A stretch of 64,000 nt of DNA from CANMXU01 sp052030545. Its GTDB lineage: Bacteria > Pseudomonadota > Gammaproteobacteria > Enterobacterales > Alteromonadaceae. The position numbers and the translations under genes were made by a program. The stretch spans positions 310,001 through 374,000 of the forward strand of contig NZ_JBPDIH010000001.1 in the NCBI RefSeq assembly GCF_052030545.1. Reading direction: 5' to 3'. Below, one piece after another: positions 44,834 to 52,024 of the stretch; positions within the stretch are counted from its first letter, which is position 1, and every line of letters begins with the position of its first letter. The notes below the pieces were generated by a model. That model had not been told where the DNA came from and did no database searches. It worked only from the letters and a program-made list of their open reading frames with translations.

Positions 44834-45283
44834 TTAGTTTGCCGGCATCTGATAAGTTATCCACTGGGTTCTTTCTGCTAACTTATCATAAACGCTGCGG
44901 GCTTTATAATTATTATCGGCGGTTAGCCAGCGCACAAATGGCCAACCGTTTTTTGTTGCAGCATTATTTAACGCTTCAAATAATGCATCAACTGCGCCGG
45001 TGCCTCTAGCTGTTGGGGCAACAAAAAGATCATCAAGAAAACCAACAAATTTTCCTCGAGCAGGAGATGGCATCGCTCGGTAATGCATAAGGCCTAAACA
45101 ATGACCGGCTTCATCTTTTGCAATCAGTGCGTAAAACTGCTGGTTTTCATCAAAAATCCACGACCATACATTATCCAGTATTTCTTGGTTCATCGGTACT
45201 TGATAAAAGTCAGCATAGCCTCGGTAAAGGCTTTCCCAGCCTGTTCTATCATGTAAAGACAATTCACAAACTACAGTTTTCAT
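44834..45283 (-). CDS. GNAT-family N-acetyltransferase
   Basis: A 149-residue GNAT enzyme. Motif A is visible in FLDDLFVAPTARGTGAVDALF (cited as LFVAPTARGTGAVDAL), the acetyl-CoA pyrophosphate loop, followed by motif B with YDKLAERTQWITYQM. The acceptor is unknown. It lies just upstream of the GGCT-like gene on the same strand. Confidence 0.86.
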   Translation of the reverse strand: MKTVVCELSLHDRTGWESLYRGYADFYQVPMNQEILDNVWSWIFDENQQFYALIAKDEAGHCLGLMHYRAMPSPARGKFVGFLDDLFVAPTARGTGAVDALFEALNNAATKNGWPFVRWLTADNNYKARSVYDKLAERTQWITYQMPAN

Positions 45284-45415
45284 GGCTCCCTCGGTATATT
45301 AATGGTTATGGTTTTATTCAATCACACTCGTCTTTTTCCATCCATTAACACTATCGCTTTATCACCATAACTTCAATGATTTATTATATTTAAACCAAAG
45401 AGTTATGTTTATGAA

Positions 45416-46192
45416 TTAACTAAAATTAAACCTGGTGATTTTTTTACTCCCTGGCTTGAGGCCGACCAAAGGTATTTGACTAAAAGCAGGGTAAATCGTG
45501 AGGATTTTTTTGGTTTCTTGGTCTAATAAATCGGTGTGTTTATCATGTGATCTAAATACTTTAATTACCGATAATGCGCGAGCAGATAGTGAAAAAATCA
45601 CTTTATGAATAAAGTTATCAAGGGCACTGGTGCGCAGCGGGCCATAGTTTTGGTGGCGAATAAAATCATTTAATTGCTCATCGAAAGTATTGTTCCATTT
45701 ATGATTTAATTCACTGATAAAGTCGCAGTTTTTACTGTGTTCAATGATATGACCATTTTCTCCCCAACCAACTGAGTTTTCAGCCTTAATATTGTTAAAG
45801 CGACTGTTAATGATGGTGCTTAACCACTGGCTAGTTTTCGGGTGATTTTGCGCAATGATCACTCCAGAGTTAAACCTTTTGGAATAGCCTTTAGCCATAT
45901 AAAGGTATTTATTGTGGCTAAATACTTCACTAATTGCCGGGCAGCTTTTTTGCACAAAGGCGTCGGCATCTAAAAACATCACATTGTTATAGCCAGCTCG
46001 AAAGGCCTCGCGCATTAAAGTTAGTTTTAACCAACAACATTCCACACCAAGTGTTGAAACAAAAGGGCGGCTTACACAAATATATTGATAGCCATATTTT
46101 TGGGCAAAACGTTTGTGCGAGTTAAGCTGCTTGCGATAAAGCCATTGATAACCGTTTAAGGCAATACTAAAAACCAGTGTTGAGTTATTCAT
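45416..46192 (-). CDS. Glycosyltransferase with DXD motif (GT-A type)
   Basis: A 258-residue protein. VFSIALNGYQWLYRKQL and QKYGYQYICVSR resemble the start of galactosyl/mannosyl transferases of the GT34-like group, and the DXD motif is in NVMFLDADAFV (about 71-81). FNSGVIIAQNH and WGENGHI are further sugar-binding-like segments. No membrane segment. It has its own sigma-54 promoter and enhancer site and so belongs to the EPS regulon although it stands apart. Confidence 0.75.
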   Translation of the reverse strand: MNNSTLVFSIALNGYQWLYRKQLNSHKRFAQKYGYQYICVSRPFVSTLGVECCWLKLTLMREAFRAGYNNVMFLDADAFVQKSCPAISEVFSHNKYLYMAKGYSKRFNSGVIIAQNHPKTSQWLSTIINSRFNNIKAENSVGWGENGHIIEHSKNCDFISELNHKWNNTFDEQLNDFIRHQNYGPLRTSALDNFIHKVIFSLSARALSVIKVFRSHDKHTDLLDQETKKILTIYPAFSQIPLVGLKPGSKKITRFNFS

Positions 46193-46235
46193 TTGCTATA
46201 CCACCTTAGTCATTAGTCGTGTTAACTACTAGGTT

Positions 46236-46251
46236 TGCAAAAACTAATCCA
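46236..46251 (-). promoter_or_regulatory. Sigma-54 (-24/-12) promoter of the solitary glycosyltransferase
   Basis: On the minus strand: TGGATTAGTTTTTGCA. GG and GC are exactly 10 bp apart and the -12 element TTGCA is perfect; the -24 element keeps TGG but lacks CAC. The leader is about 33 nt. Confidence 0.65.
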
Positions 46252-46431
46252 ACTGTGAAATTCTGGAGAGAATAGGGTGAACTTTGGCAATAAAGAAGCG
46301 TAGTTAGTCTGATAACTTACTAATTTATTATGGGAAAAATTTTTTGGGGAGGTGAGCTGATATTCATAAAAACTATACAAACAAGATTTAACGCTGGTAC
46401 TTTTTCTATAAATAAAACTGAGTAGCTATAG

Positions 46432-46450
46432 TTGCATTGCAATTTGCAAA
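46432..46450 (-). promoter_or_regulatory. Putative enhancer site for the solitary glycosyltransferase
   Basis: TTGCATTGCAATTTGCAAA (46432-46450) contains the AATTTGCAA core, about 180 bp upstream of the -24 box. Confidence 0.55.
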
Positions 46451-46465
46451 CTAGACTTTCACGCT

Positions 46466-46560
46466 TTATCGCTTTTGACTTATCGCTTATCGCTTATCGC
46501 TTATCGCTTATCGCTTATCGCTTGTGGCTTATCGCTTTTGACTTATCGTTTTTCGCTTAG
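46466..46560. repeat. Heptamer tandem array 3 (GCTTATC)
   Basis: About seven perfect GCTTATC units in a row (46487-46533), flanked by degenerate units with GCTTTTGACTTATC. It runs into the TAA stop codon (46557-46559) of the histidine kinase gene. The unit is the same as in array 1, 12 kb away. Confidence 0.85.
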
Positions 46561-47513
46561 TCCAATGCAATTGGCAGCTTGATGGTAAAACACGTTCCGA
46601 CATTTTCGGTGCTTTTCACTAATATTTCTCCGCCATGTTTTTCAATAATGCCGTGTGAAATAGACAAACCTAAACCGGTACCTTCACCGACAACCTTAGT
46701 AGTATAAAAAGGGTCGAATATTTTTTTTAGACTATCTTCGGGAATGCCTTTACCGTTATCTTTTACGTGAATAAATACATGCTGATCTTTTTCTTCGGTG
46801 GTAATGGTGAGCACGCCATCGTAACTGCACGCGTGAGAAGCGTTAATAAACAAATTAATAAATACCTGATTTAAATCGGGTGCTTGTCCGTTTATGGTTG
46901 AGCACTGCCCTAAATGAAGGTCGATTTTCATTGAATATTTAAGTTCGTTTTTTACCACTTTCAAACAGTCGTTAATACATTCATTAATATCGCAGCTGGT
47001 AAATTCATCGTTACCTTTGTAGGAAATTTTTTTCAAGTTAGCGATTAAATTTTTCACCCGCTCTAAACCTTCAAGGGTGTCTTGCAGTAAAAAGGGCGAG
47101 TCTTCAACAATAAAACCAGCATTTAGCTCTTTATATTGGGCTTGGTATGCAGCCAAAGTACTCATTGCATTTTCTGGAGCGGGATCTGCTTGTTGAATAA
47201 TATTATCTAAAGAAAAGAAGTCTTTCAGATAGTCAGACAAGCAGGATAAATTGCTGTAAGAAAAACCGATAGGGTTATTAATTTCGTGCGCGATACCAGC
47301 GGTTAATTGGCCTAGTGAGGCCATTTTTTCTGATTGCACTAACTGCGATTGCGTTTGTTTTAACTTGGCAACCACACTTTCAAGGTCAAGCACATTGTCG
47401 TAAAGCTCACGGGTTTTATCATCAAGTAGTTTTTCGGCGACTTGCCGAGCTTTTTTCTCTCTTAAATAGGCTGTTTTGTATGCGGCTAATTCGTCCTTGT
47501 TATTATCGCTCAT
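46557..47513 (-). CDS. Histidine kinase paired with H-NOX (HnoK-like)
   Basis: A 318-residue soluble kinase with no membrane or PAS segment. An N-terminal coiled coil (about 5-65) leads to the H-box with phospho-accepting His76 (SLGQLTAGIAHEINNP), and the HATPase domain has FINLFINASHA (N-box), DNGKGIP (G1), FDPFYTTK (F) and GEGTGLGLSISHG (G2). It starts 2 bp behind the H-NOX stop codon, so the two are almost certainly translated together and interact, as H-NOX/HnoK pairs do in Shewanella and Vibrio. Confidence 0.9.
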   Translation of the reverse strand: MSDNNKDELAAYKTAYLREKKARQVAEKLLDDKTRELYDNVLDLESVVAKLKQTQSQLVQSEKMASLGQLTAGIAHEINNPIGFSYSNLSCLSDYLKDFFSLDNIIQQADPAPENAMSTLAAYQAQYKELNAGFIVEDSPFLLQDTLEGLERVKNLIANLKKISYKGNDEFTSCDINECINDCLKVVKNELKYSMKIDLHLGQCSTINGQAPDLNQVFINLFINASHACSYDGVLTITTEEKDQHVFIHVKDNGKGIPEDSLKKIFDPFYTTKVVGEGTGLGLSISHGIIEKHGGEILVKSTENVGTCFTIKLPIALD

Positions 47514-47515
47514 GG

Positions 47516-48061
47516 TTAATCCTCAAAAGAGATGATTAATTTACATTTTTCAGCGCCATGGTGCATGCATTCAGGGTGAGCAATGCGAATGTTTTCATGA
47601 TAATGATTGGCGGCACTTTCAATTAGCCCTTCAGATAAATGACATAACTTGCGCTTTGAATGGTAATACATGATTAAATCACCTTCTGGCGTTTCCTCGT
47701 AGTTAAAGGTTGGTAAATAGGCATGCGGATACACGCGTTGCACCTCTTTGTGTATCACCGAATCAATACAGGTAAGGAAGTCTTTTAAGTTATCAATATG
47801 GGAAACATCAGCAGGGCTGGCTTTAAATAAGTGGATAAAAAGAAAACCGCCAAACGCTTTAACTAACTCGGTTGCCTCGGTATTGGTTTTTTTCGAAAGG
47901 GCAGCCACCAATGCCATTAATTCAGAATCATCGTATTGCATGCCACTGGTATATACCCCATCAGATGAAGGGTTGACGCTTTCAAGTAATTCATTCCATG
48001 CGCTCATGCCCATTTTTTCGATGATCATTTCTGAAAACGCAGTAAATATAGATCCTTGCAT
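47516..48061 (-). CDS. H-NOX haem gas-sensor protein
   Basis: A 181-residue H-NOX (haem nitric oxide/oxygen binding) domain protein. His104, in SVIHKEVQRVYPHAYLPTF, is the proximal haem ligand, and Tyr133-x-Ser135-x-Arg137 (YYHSKRKLC) is the YxSxR motif that holds the haem propionates. Cys140, Cys165 and Cys173, with His167/168 nearby, resemble the zinc-binding Cys cluster reported for Vibrio and Shewanella homologues. In relatives NO binding inhibits the partner kinase. Second last gene of a four-gene operon. Confidence 0.93.
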   Translation of the reverse strand: MQGSIFTAFSEMIIEKMGMSAWNELLESVNPSSDGVYTSGMQYDDSELMALVAALSKKTNTEATELVKAFGGFLFIHLFKASPADVSHIDNLKDFLTCIDSVIHKEVQRVYPHAYLPTFNYEETPEGDLIMYYHSKRKLCHLSEGLIESAANHYHENIRIAHPECMHHGAEKCKLIISFED

Positions 48062-48103
48062 GTTGTGCTCCTTTATTCATTTACTAGTAAATTAACGAGT
48101 TTG

Positions 48104-49396
48104 TTAAACTGGCCTACTTGCTTCTATGACGATTGACAAAATGTGCTTTTGATTTTTCTCATATTCCGTTAACTGGTTGATAGATGCTTCAGTAAACTCA
48201 TGCCCTTCGGCTAAAATGAGTAAATTATTGTTGGTATATAAACTGTATTTAAGCAACATGCCCGGTTCTAATTGGCTAGTGTTAACCCCTTGTTCTAGTT
48301 TAGCGTCTTCTACCAATTCCGGGTGTTCTTTTAAAATGTCCAGTAAGTAGTCAGCGTATTTTGTTGCTCGGCTTTTGTTGAGTTCAGCATATATTTCTTC
48401 ATAAGTCAGGTTTTTGTCGGTTAATTTACCAAACGCATAACGCCAGTAATCACGTGCTAACATCAAAATTTTACAGCCTTGTTGGCTAACAACATTATTG
48501 AGTTGTGTAATTTCATCTAAGGGCAGGAATTGATGTTGAATAATATCGCTAACATTTTTTAAATGCTGTGCTGGCGCTAATATTTGTTGGCTAATTTTAG
48601 CTTGCTCATTAAAGGCATTTTTTTGCTCATAATTAAGCGCATAAAAAGGTTCACTGCTAATTTTAGGATCTAAGCCTAATAAGCCAAGTTCATTAAGATA
48701 ACCGGCTAAACGAATCTCATAAGCTTCACTTTTTTCTAAACCAACTTTTAAAGCAATGCGGCCAGCTAAGCTGCCGACGTTTTTAGCAAAGTCAGCGTTT
48801 AAGTTCGGGTTAATGGCGATAAAGTTAAACAGCATTTTTTCTAAGGCTTTTTTATTGCGTTCGTTGCGGCTTAGGGCAACGCGAATTTGTTTGGTGCGCA
48901 GTTCGATTTTTTCTTCTAACTTGCCGTTCCATTGCTTGAGCTTTGCATTTTGCTGGTTTAATTTTTCTCGTAATAGGGCATTTTCTTTTTTTAAGGTTAT
49001 ACGCTCTAAACATTCTTCAACCACGGCAACTAGCTCGCTGTTATTCCAAGGTTTATTAATAAAGCGATTGATTTTTCCAAGATTGACCGCGGCAATGGTC
49101 GAGTCAAAGTCAGCATAGCCACTGAGTACAATTCGGTAAGTATCAGGATAAAGCTTGGCGGCTTTTTCAAGCAAGGTTGGGCCGTCCATTTCGGGCATGC
49201 GCATATCAGAAATTATTACGTTAATCGGGGTTTTCGCCAAAATGTCTAAAGCTTTTTGACCATTTTCAGCAACAAAAACTTGGTAAGCTTTATTGTGAAA
49301 CAAACGCTGCATCGAGCGCAGAATAATACGCTCGTCGTCGACACATAAAATAGACATGCCTTGATAGCTTGCTTGCTCGGTGTCTGCTTCTGTCAT
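48104..49396 (-). CDS. Response regulator with degenerate HD-GYP domain (HnoD-like)
   Basis: A 430-residue protein. The receiver (about 14-130) has DDE acid residues, phospho-acceptor Asp64 in IISDMRMPEMDG and the Lys in FINKPW. A coiled coil (135-185) leads to an HD-GYP-like helical domain in which the HD pair is replaced by Asn235-Glu236 (LAGYLNELGLLGL) and the HHE/GYP parts are missing (IIQHQFLPLDE). It should thus not cleave c-di-GMP. In Shewanella a similar protein, HnoD, regulates a phosphodiesterase allosterically; no EAL partner is in this window. Confidence 0.87.
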   Translation of the reverse strand: MTEADTEQASYQGMSILCVDDERIILRSMQRLFHNKAYQVFVAENGQKALDILAKTPINVIISDMRMPEMDGPTLLEKAAKLYPDTYRIVLSGYADFDSTIAAVNLGKINRFINKPWNNSELVAVVEECLERITLKKENALLREKLNQQNAKLKQWNGKLEEKIELRTKQIRVALSRNERNKKALEKMLFNFIAINPNLNADFAKNVGSLAGRIALKVGLEKSEAYEIRLAGYLNELGLLGLDPKISSEPFYALNYEQKNAFNEQAKISQQILAPAQHLKNVSDIIQHQFLPLDEITQLNNVVSQQGCKILMLARDYWRYAFGKLTDKNLTYEEIYAELNKSRATKYADYLLDILKEHPELVEDAKLEQGVNTSQLEPGMLLKYSLYTNNNLLILAEGHEFTEASINQLTEYEKNQKHILSIVIEASRPV

Positions 49397-49454
49397 AAGT
49401 TTGCCCTTATCCCTAGGTTATTGCTGAATCTTATTGGATCAACAAATCAATGTA

Positions 49455-50018
49455 TTATGCGTTTAATAACGATGAAACTTTTGCTACTAATTCTTCATTG
49501 GTAAATGGTTTGGCTAATGTATCGTTAGCGCCCGCTTTTTTAGCTTGTGCAAGTTTTTCATCACTTAGTGCTGAAACCACCAATATTTTGGTATCTCGTA
49601 ATGCTTCTTCGCTGCGCACTAAGGCAATAACATCAAAACCGTTAGTGCCTGGCATGCTCAAATCTAAGGTCATTAAAGTCGGTTTTTGACTATTTAAAAT
49701 AACGCCAGCGGCAAAACCGCTATTGGCGATGGTGCATTGATATTGCTGGCGCTTAAGCACCCGCTCAATGGCAGTGGCATAACTGGTTTCGTCATCAACA
49801 ATTAAAATGCTAGGCACCGCTTTGTTTTGTAATTCTTTGGGGATCGGCATGTGGTGCTGGTTTAAAAAAGTTAAAAAATCAGAGACTAATACCCGGTTAT
49901 TGCCACGGCCGGGTAATTTGTAACCTTTTATTTTACCTGCGTTTATCCAACGAATTACGGTACGCAAATTAACCTGACAATAATCTGCGATATCGCCTGT
50001 GGTTAATGACTTTTCCAT
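49455..50018 (-). CDS. Response regulator with N-terminal MerR/excisionase-type DNA-binding domain
   Basis: A 187-residue protein in reversed order. Residues 4-52 form a winged-helix of the excisionase/MerR type (SLTTGDIADYCQVNLRTVIR, cited in part, and WINAGKIKGYKLPGRGNNR); residues 68-186 form a receiver with Asp75/76, Asp119 in TLDLSMPG and Lys in LAKPFTNEE. First gene of the H-NOX operon. It may bind the repeat at 50068-50100 in its own leader; inference. Confidence 0.87.
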   Translation of the reverse strand: MEKSLTTGDIADYCQVNLRTVIRWINAGKIKGYKLPGRGNNRVLVSDFLTFLNQHHMPIPKELQNKAVPSILIVDDETSYATAIERVLKRQQYQCTIANSGFAAGVILNSQKPTLMTLDLSMPGTNGFDVIALVRSEEALRDTKILVVSALSDEKLAQAKKAGANDTLAKPFTNEELVAKVSSLLNA

Positions 50019-50334
50019 AATGACCTTCCTAACGACTATCCCTTATTTATAGCAGTTCAATTTTTATTGTCAAATAAGACATTTGCGACATTTGTGACAG
50101 CGCGCTTTGTTTTAAATATTTTGCTTTCATTTATTAAAAAGTATTTTAATAATGATGATTGGCAGTATTAGCTAAAAATAAATGATCAATATATTATGAT
50201 GATTAGCGGTAATTTTTTGATTATCTGCAATAATTTCTATTTAAACCGTGTTTGTAATTTAACCGTACCTAATAACAATAATTTTGATCGCCTCGCCATG
50301 TTATACGGTTGTTGTAAAAATTAAGGGATTGAAT
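50019..50334. promoter_or_regulatory. Divergent control region between two response regulators, with GACATTTG repeats
   Basis: A 316-bp AT-rich region. At 50068-50100 a TTGTCAAAT is followed by GACATTTG twice (50079-50086 and 50088-50095) and TGACA: a direct repeat with a 9-bp period, and an imperfect inverted repeat with the first element. It lies 50-80 bp upstream of the H-NOX operon start. I found no -24/-12 element with correct spacing here; a TGGCAG...GC at 50161 has GG and GC only 8 bp apart. Confidence 0.42.
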
Positions 50335-51801
50335 ATGCAATATTTGAACAAGCCGAGAATTTTATTTGTTGATGATGAACCAGCTATTTTACGCTCGTTA
50401 AAGCGTATTTCAGGCAAGTTAGATGCTGATATATTAACGGCATCTGGCGGTGAAAAAGCGTTAGAAATTATTGAAGAAATGCCGGTTGATGTCATTGTTT
50501 CAGACATAAAAATGCCAAACATGACCGGTAACGAATTATTGGCTAAAGTCGCGCAAATTGCCCCAGAAACGGTACGCATTATTTTAACCGGCTACGATGA
50601 CATTGAAATGGTGTTATCGGCGATAAATCACGGTCATATTTGGGGCTTTTTACGAAAGCCGTGGGACAATTACGAGCTGATTGTTAAATTAAAACAAGCC
50701 CTGCAATTGCAACAAGTATTAGCGGAGCGCACCTTAATGCGCCGCACTATCGAGCAATATCAGCAATACCGCAAAAAGCAATTTGAAGGTTTTATTGGCG
50801 ACTCGGTTGCCATGCAATTTCTTTATTCTTCCATTGAACAATGTGCGCCTAGCCAAGCCTCTGTATTTATTACTGGGCCAAGTGGCTCTGGTAAAGAAGT
50901 GGCCGCGCATGCCATTCATCGATTAAGTAAACGTAAAAATGGGCCTTTTATTGCGCTAAATTGTGCAGCTATACCGTCTGAATTGATGGAGTCTGAAATA
51001 TTTGGCCATATTAAAGGCGCGTTTTCAGGCGCTGTTTCTAATCGTGACGGCGCGGCGTCACTAGCGAATGGCGGCAGTTTATTTCTTGACGAAATAGGGG
51101 AAATGGACATTAACCTGCAAGCCAAATTATTGCGTTTTATTCAAACCGGTACTTTTCAAAAAGTCGGTAGTGGTAAAGAAGAAAAGGTTGATATTCGTTT
51201 TATTTGTGCCACTAACCGCGACCCACATGTCGCCATTGCCGAGAAAAAATTGCGTGAAGATTTGTATTATCGCCTAAACGTTATTTCATTAAATCTACCG
51301 CCATTAAAAGACCGTGGCGACGATACCGTGCAGCTGGCCCAGCATTTTATTAATCACTTTAGTGAAATAGAAGGCAAAGTTTTTGTCGGCTTATCATCAA
51401 GCGCTGAAACGTTAGTGCGCAGTTATGACTGGCCGGGTAACGTGCGCCAGTTGCAAAATATTATTCATAGCTGCGTGGTGATGTCAGAAGGGCCATTATT
51501 GTCTGATACCGTGTTAAACCAACAGCTGAGCATGAGTAATAATGGTCAACCCGTAGTACTTTCAACACCTACAGGGGACTCAAGTAGCCAAGCTAATGCG
51601 ATAGGGCATCAATCTATTGAGCCAAGCCAAACACCAGCTAGCGGTAAAATACTCTCTTTGGCTGAAGTAGAGCGAAATGCCATTGAACAAGCGATAGATA
51701 TTTGCCAAGACAACATTGTTAAAGCGGCGAGTGAATTGGGGGTTAGCCCGTCAACCTTGTATCGTAAAATACAGCAATGGCAAGTGGTGCCAAGCGAGTA
51801 A
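50335..51801 (+). CDS. Sigma-54-dependent response regulator (enhancer-binding protein)
   Basis: A 488-residue NtrC-type activator. The receiver (1-125) has phospho-acceptor Asp57 in VIVSDIKMPNMTG; the AAA+ domain (about 152-380) has Walker A GPSGSGKE (181-188), the sigma-54 contact loop GAFSGA (228-233, usually GAFTGA), Walker B LFLDEI (249-254) and the arginine-finger region LREDLYYRLNVI. A Fis-type helix-turn-helix ends the protein (AASELGVSPSTLYRKIQQW). ATG 50335 has AAGGGA upstream. Its stop codon is 5 bp from the first enhancer site of the flippase gene. HnoC of Shewanella is a comparable regulator. Confidence 0.92.
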   Translation: MQYLNKPRILFVDDEPAILRSLKRISGKLDADILTASGGEKALEIIEEMPVDVIVSDIKMPNMTGNELLAKVAQIAPETVRIILTGYDDIEMVLSAINHGHIWGFLRKPWDNYELIVKLKQALQLQQVLAERTLMRRTIEQYQQYRKKQFEGFIGDSVAMQFLYSSIEQCAPSQASVFITGPSGSGKEVAAHAIHRLSKRKNGPFIALNCAAIPSELMESEIFGHIKGAFSGAVSNRDGAASLANGGSLFLDEIGEMDINLQAKLLRFIQTGTFQKVGSGKEEKVDIRFICATNRDPHVAIAEKKLREDLYYRLNVISLNLPPLKDRGDDTVQLAQHFINHFSEIEGKVFVGLSSSAETLVRSYDWPGNVRQLQNIIHSCVVMSEGPLLSDTVLNQQLSMSNNGQPVVLSTPTGDSSSQANAIGHQSIEPSQTPASGKILSLAEVERNAIEQAIDICQDNIVKAASELGVSPSTLYRKIQQWQVVPSE

Positions 51802-51806
51802 TTTTT

Positions 51807-51850
51807 AATTTGCAAAACGCGATTTTTGCTATTGGCAATTTGCAATACGA
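51807..51850 (+). promoter_or_regulatory. Putative double enhancer site upstream of the flippase gene
   Basis: AATTTGCAAAACGC (51807-51820) and GCAATTTGCAATACGA (51835-51850) repeat the AATTTGCAA core 28 bp apart, 113-156 bp upstream of a weak -24/-12 element. Confidence 0.6.
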
Positions 51851-51962
51851 ATTGAAAATATCGGGTTGGTGTAAAATAAATGTTTTATCTGTTTTTAAAT
51901 AAAATTCAATAAAAGTAAATAAAAACAACTAACTAAAAATAAATTAGCAAAGTGTTATAAAC

Positions 51963-51978
51963 TGGAATAGAACTTGTA
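51963..51978 (+). promoter_or_regulatory. Weak candidate sigma-54 promoter of the flippase gene
   Basis: TGGAATAGAACTTGTA: TGG and TTG are in register (GG-N10-GT), but the -12 GC is GT and the -24 CAC is absent. Support comes mainly from the enhancer-like sites upstream and from a 30-45-nt leader like that of the other EPS units. Confidence 0.42.
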
Positions 51979-52024
51979 ATAGTCACTGTATCTTCAAAAA
52001 CGTTGAATGATTACGGTGATATTT

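Noticed and set aside
44781..44864. Longer N-terminus for the GGCT-like protein
   Set aside because: It would overlap the GNAT gene by about 30 bp and adds residues unlike the family, whereas a TTG with a good ribosome site lies five codons before the YGSNM motif.
46466..46560. Short regular repeats as a possible CRISPR array
   Set aside because: The units are 7 bp and directly adjacent without spacers, and no cas gene is in the window.
50161..50180. TGGCAG...GC as a sigma-54 promoter for the activator gene
   Set aside because: GG and GC are 8 bp apart instead of 10, and the site is over 150 bp from the start codon.
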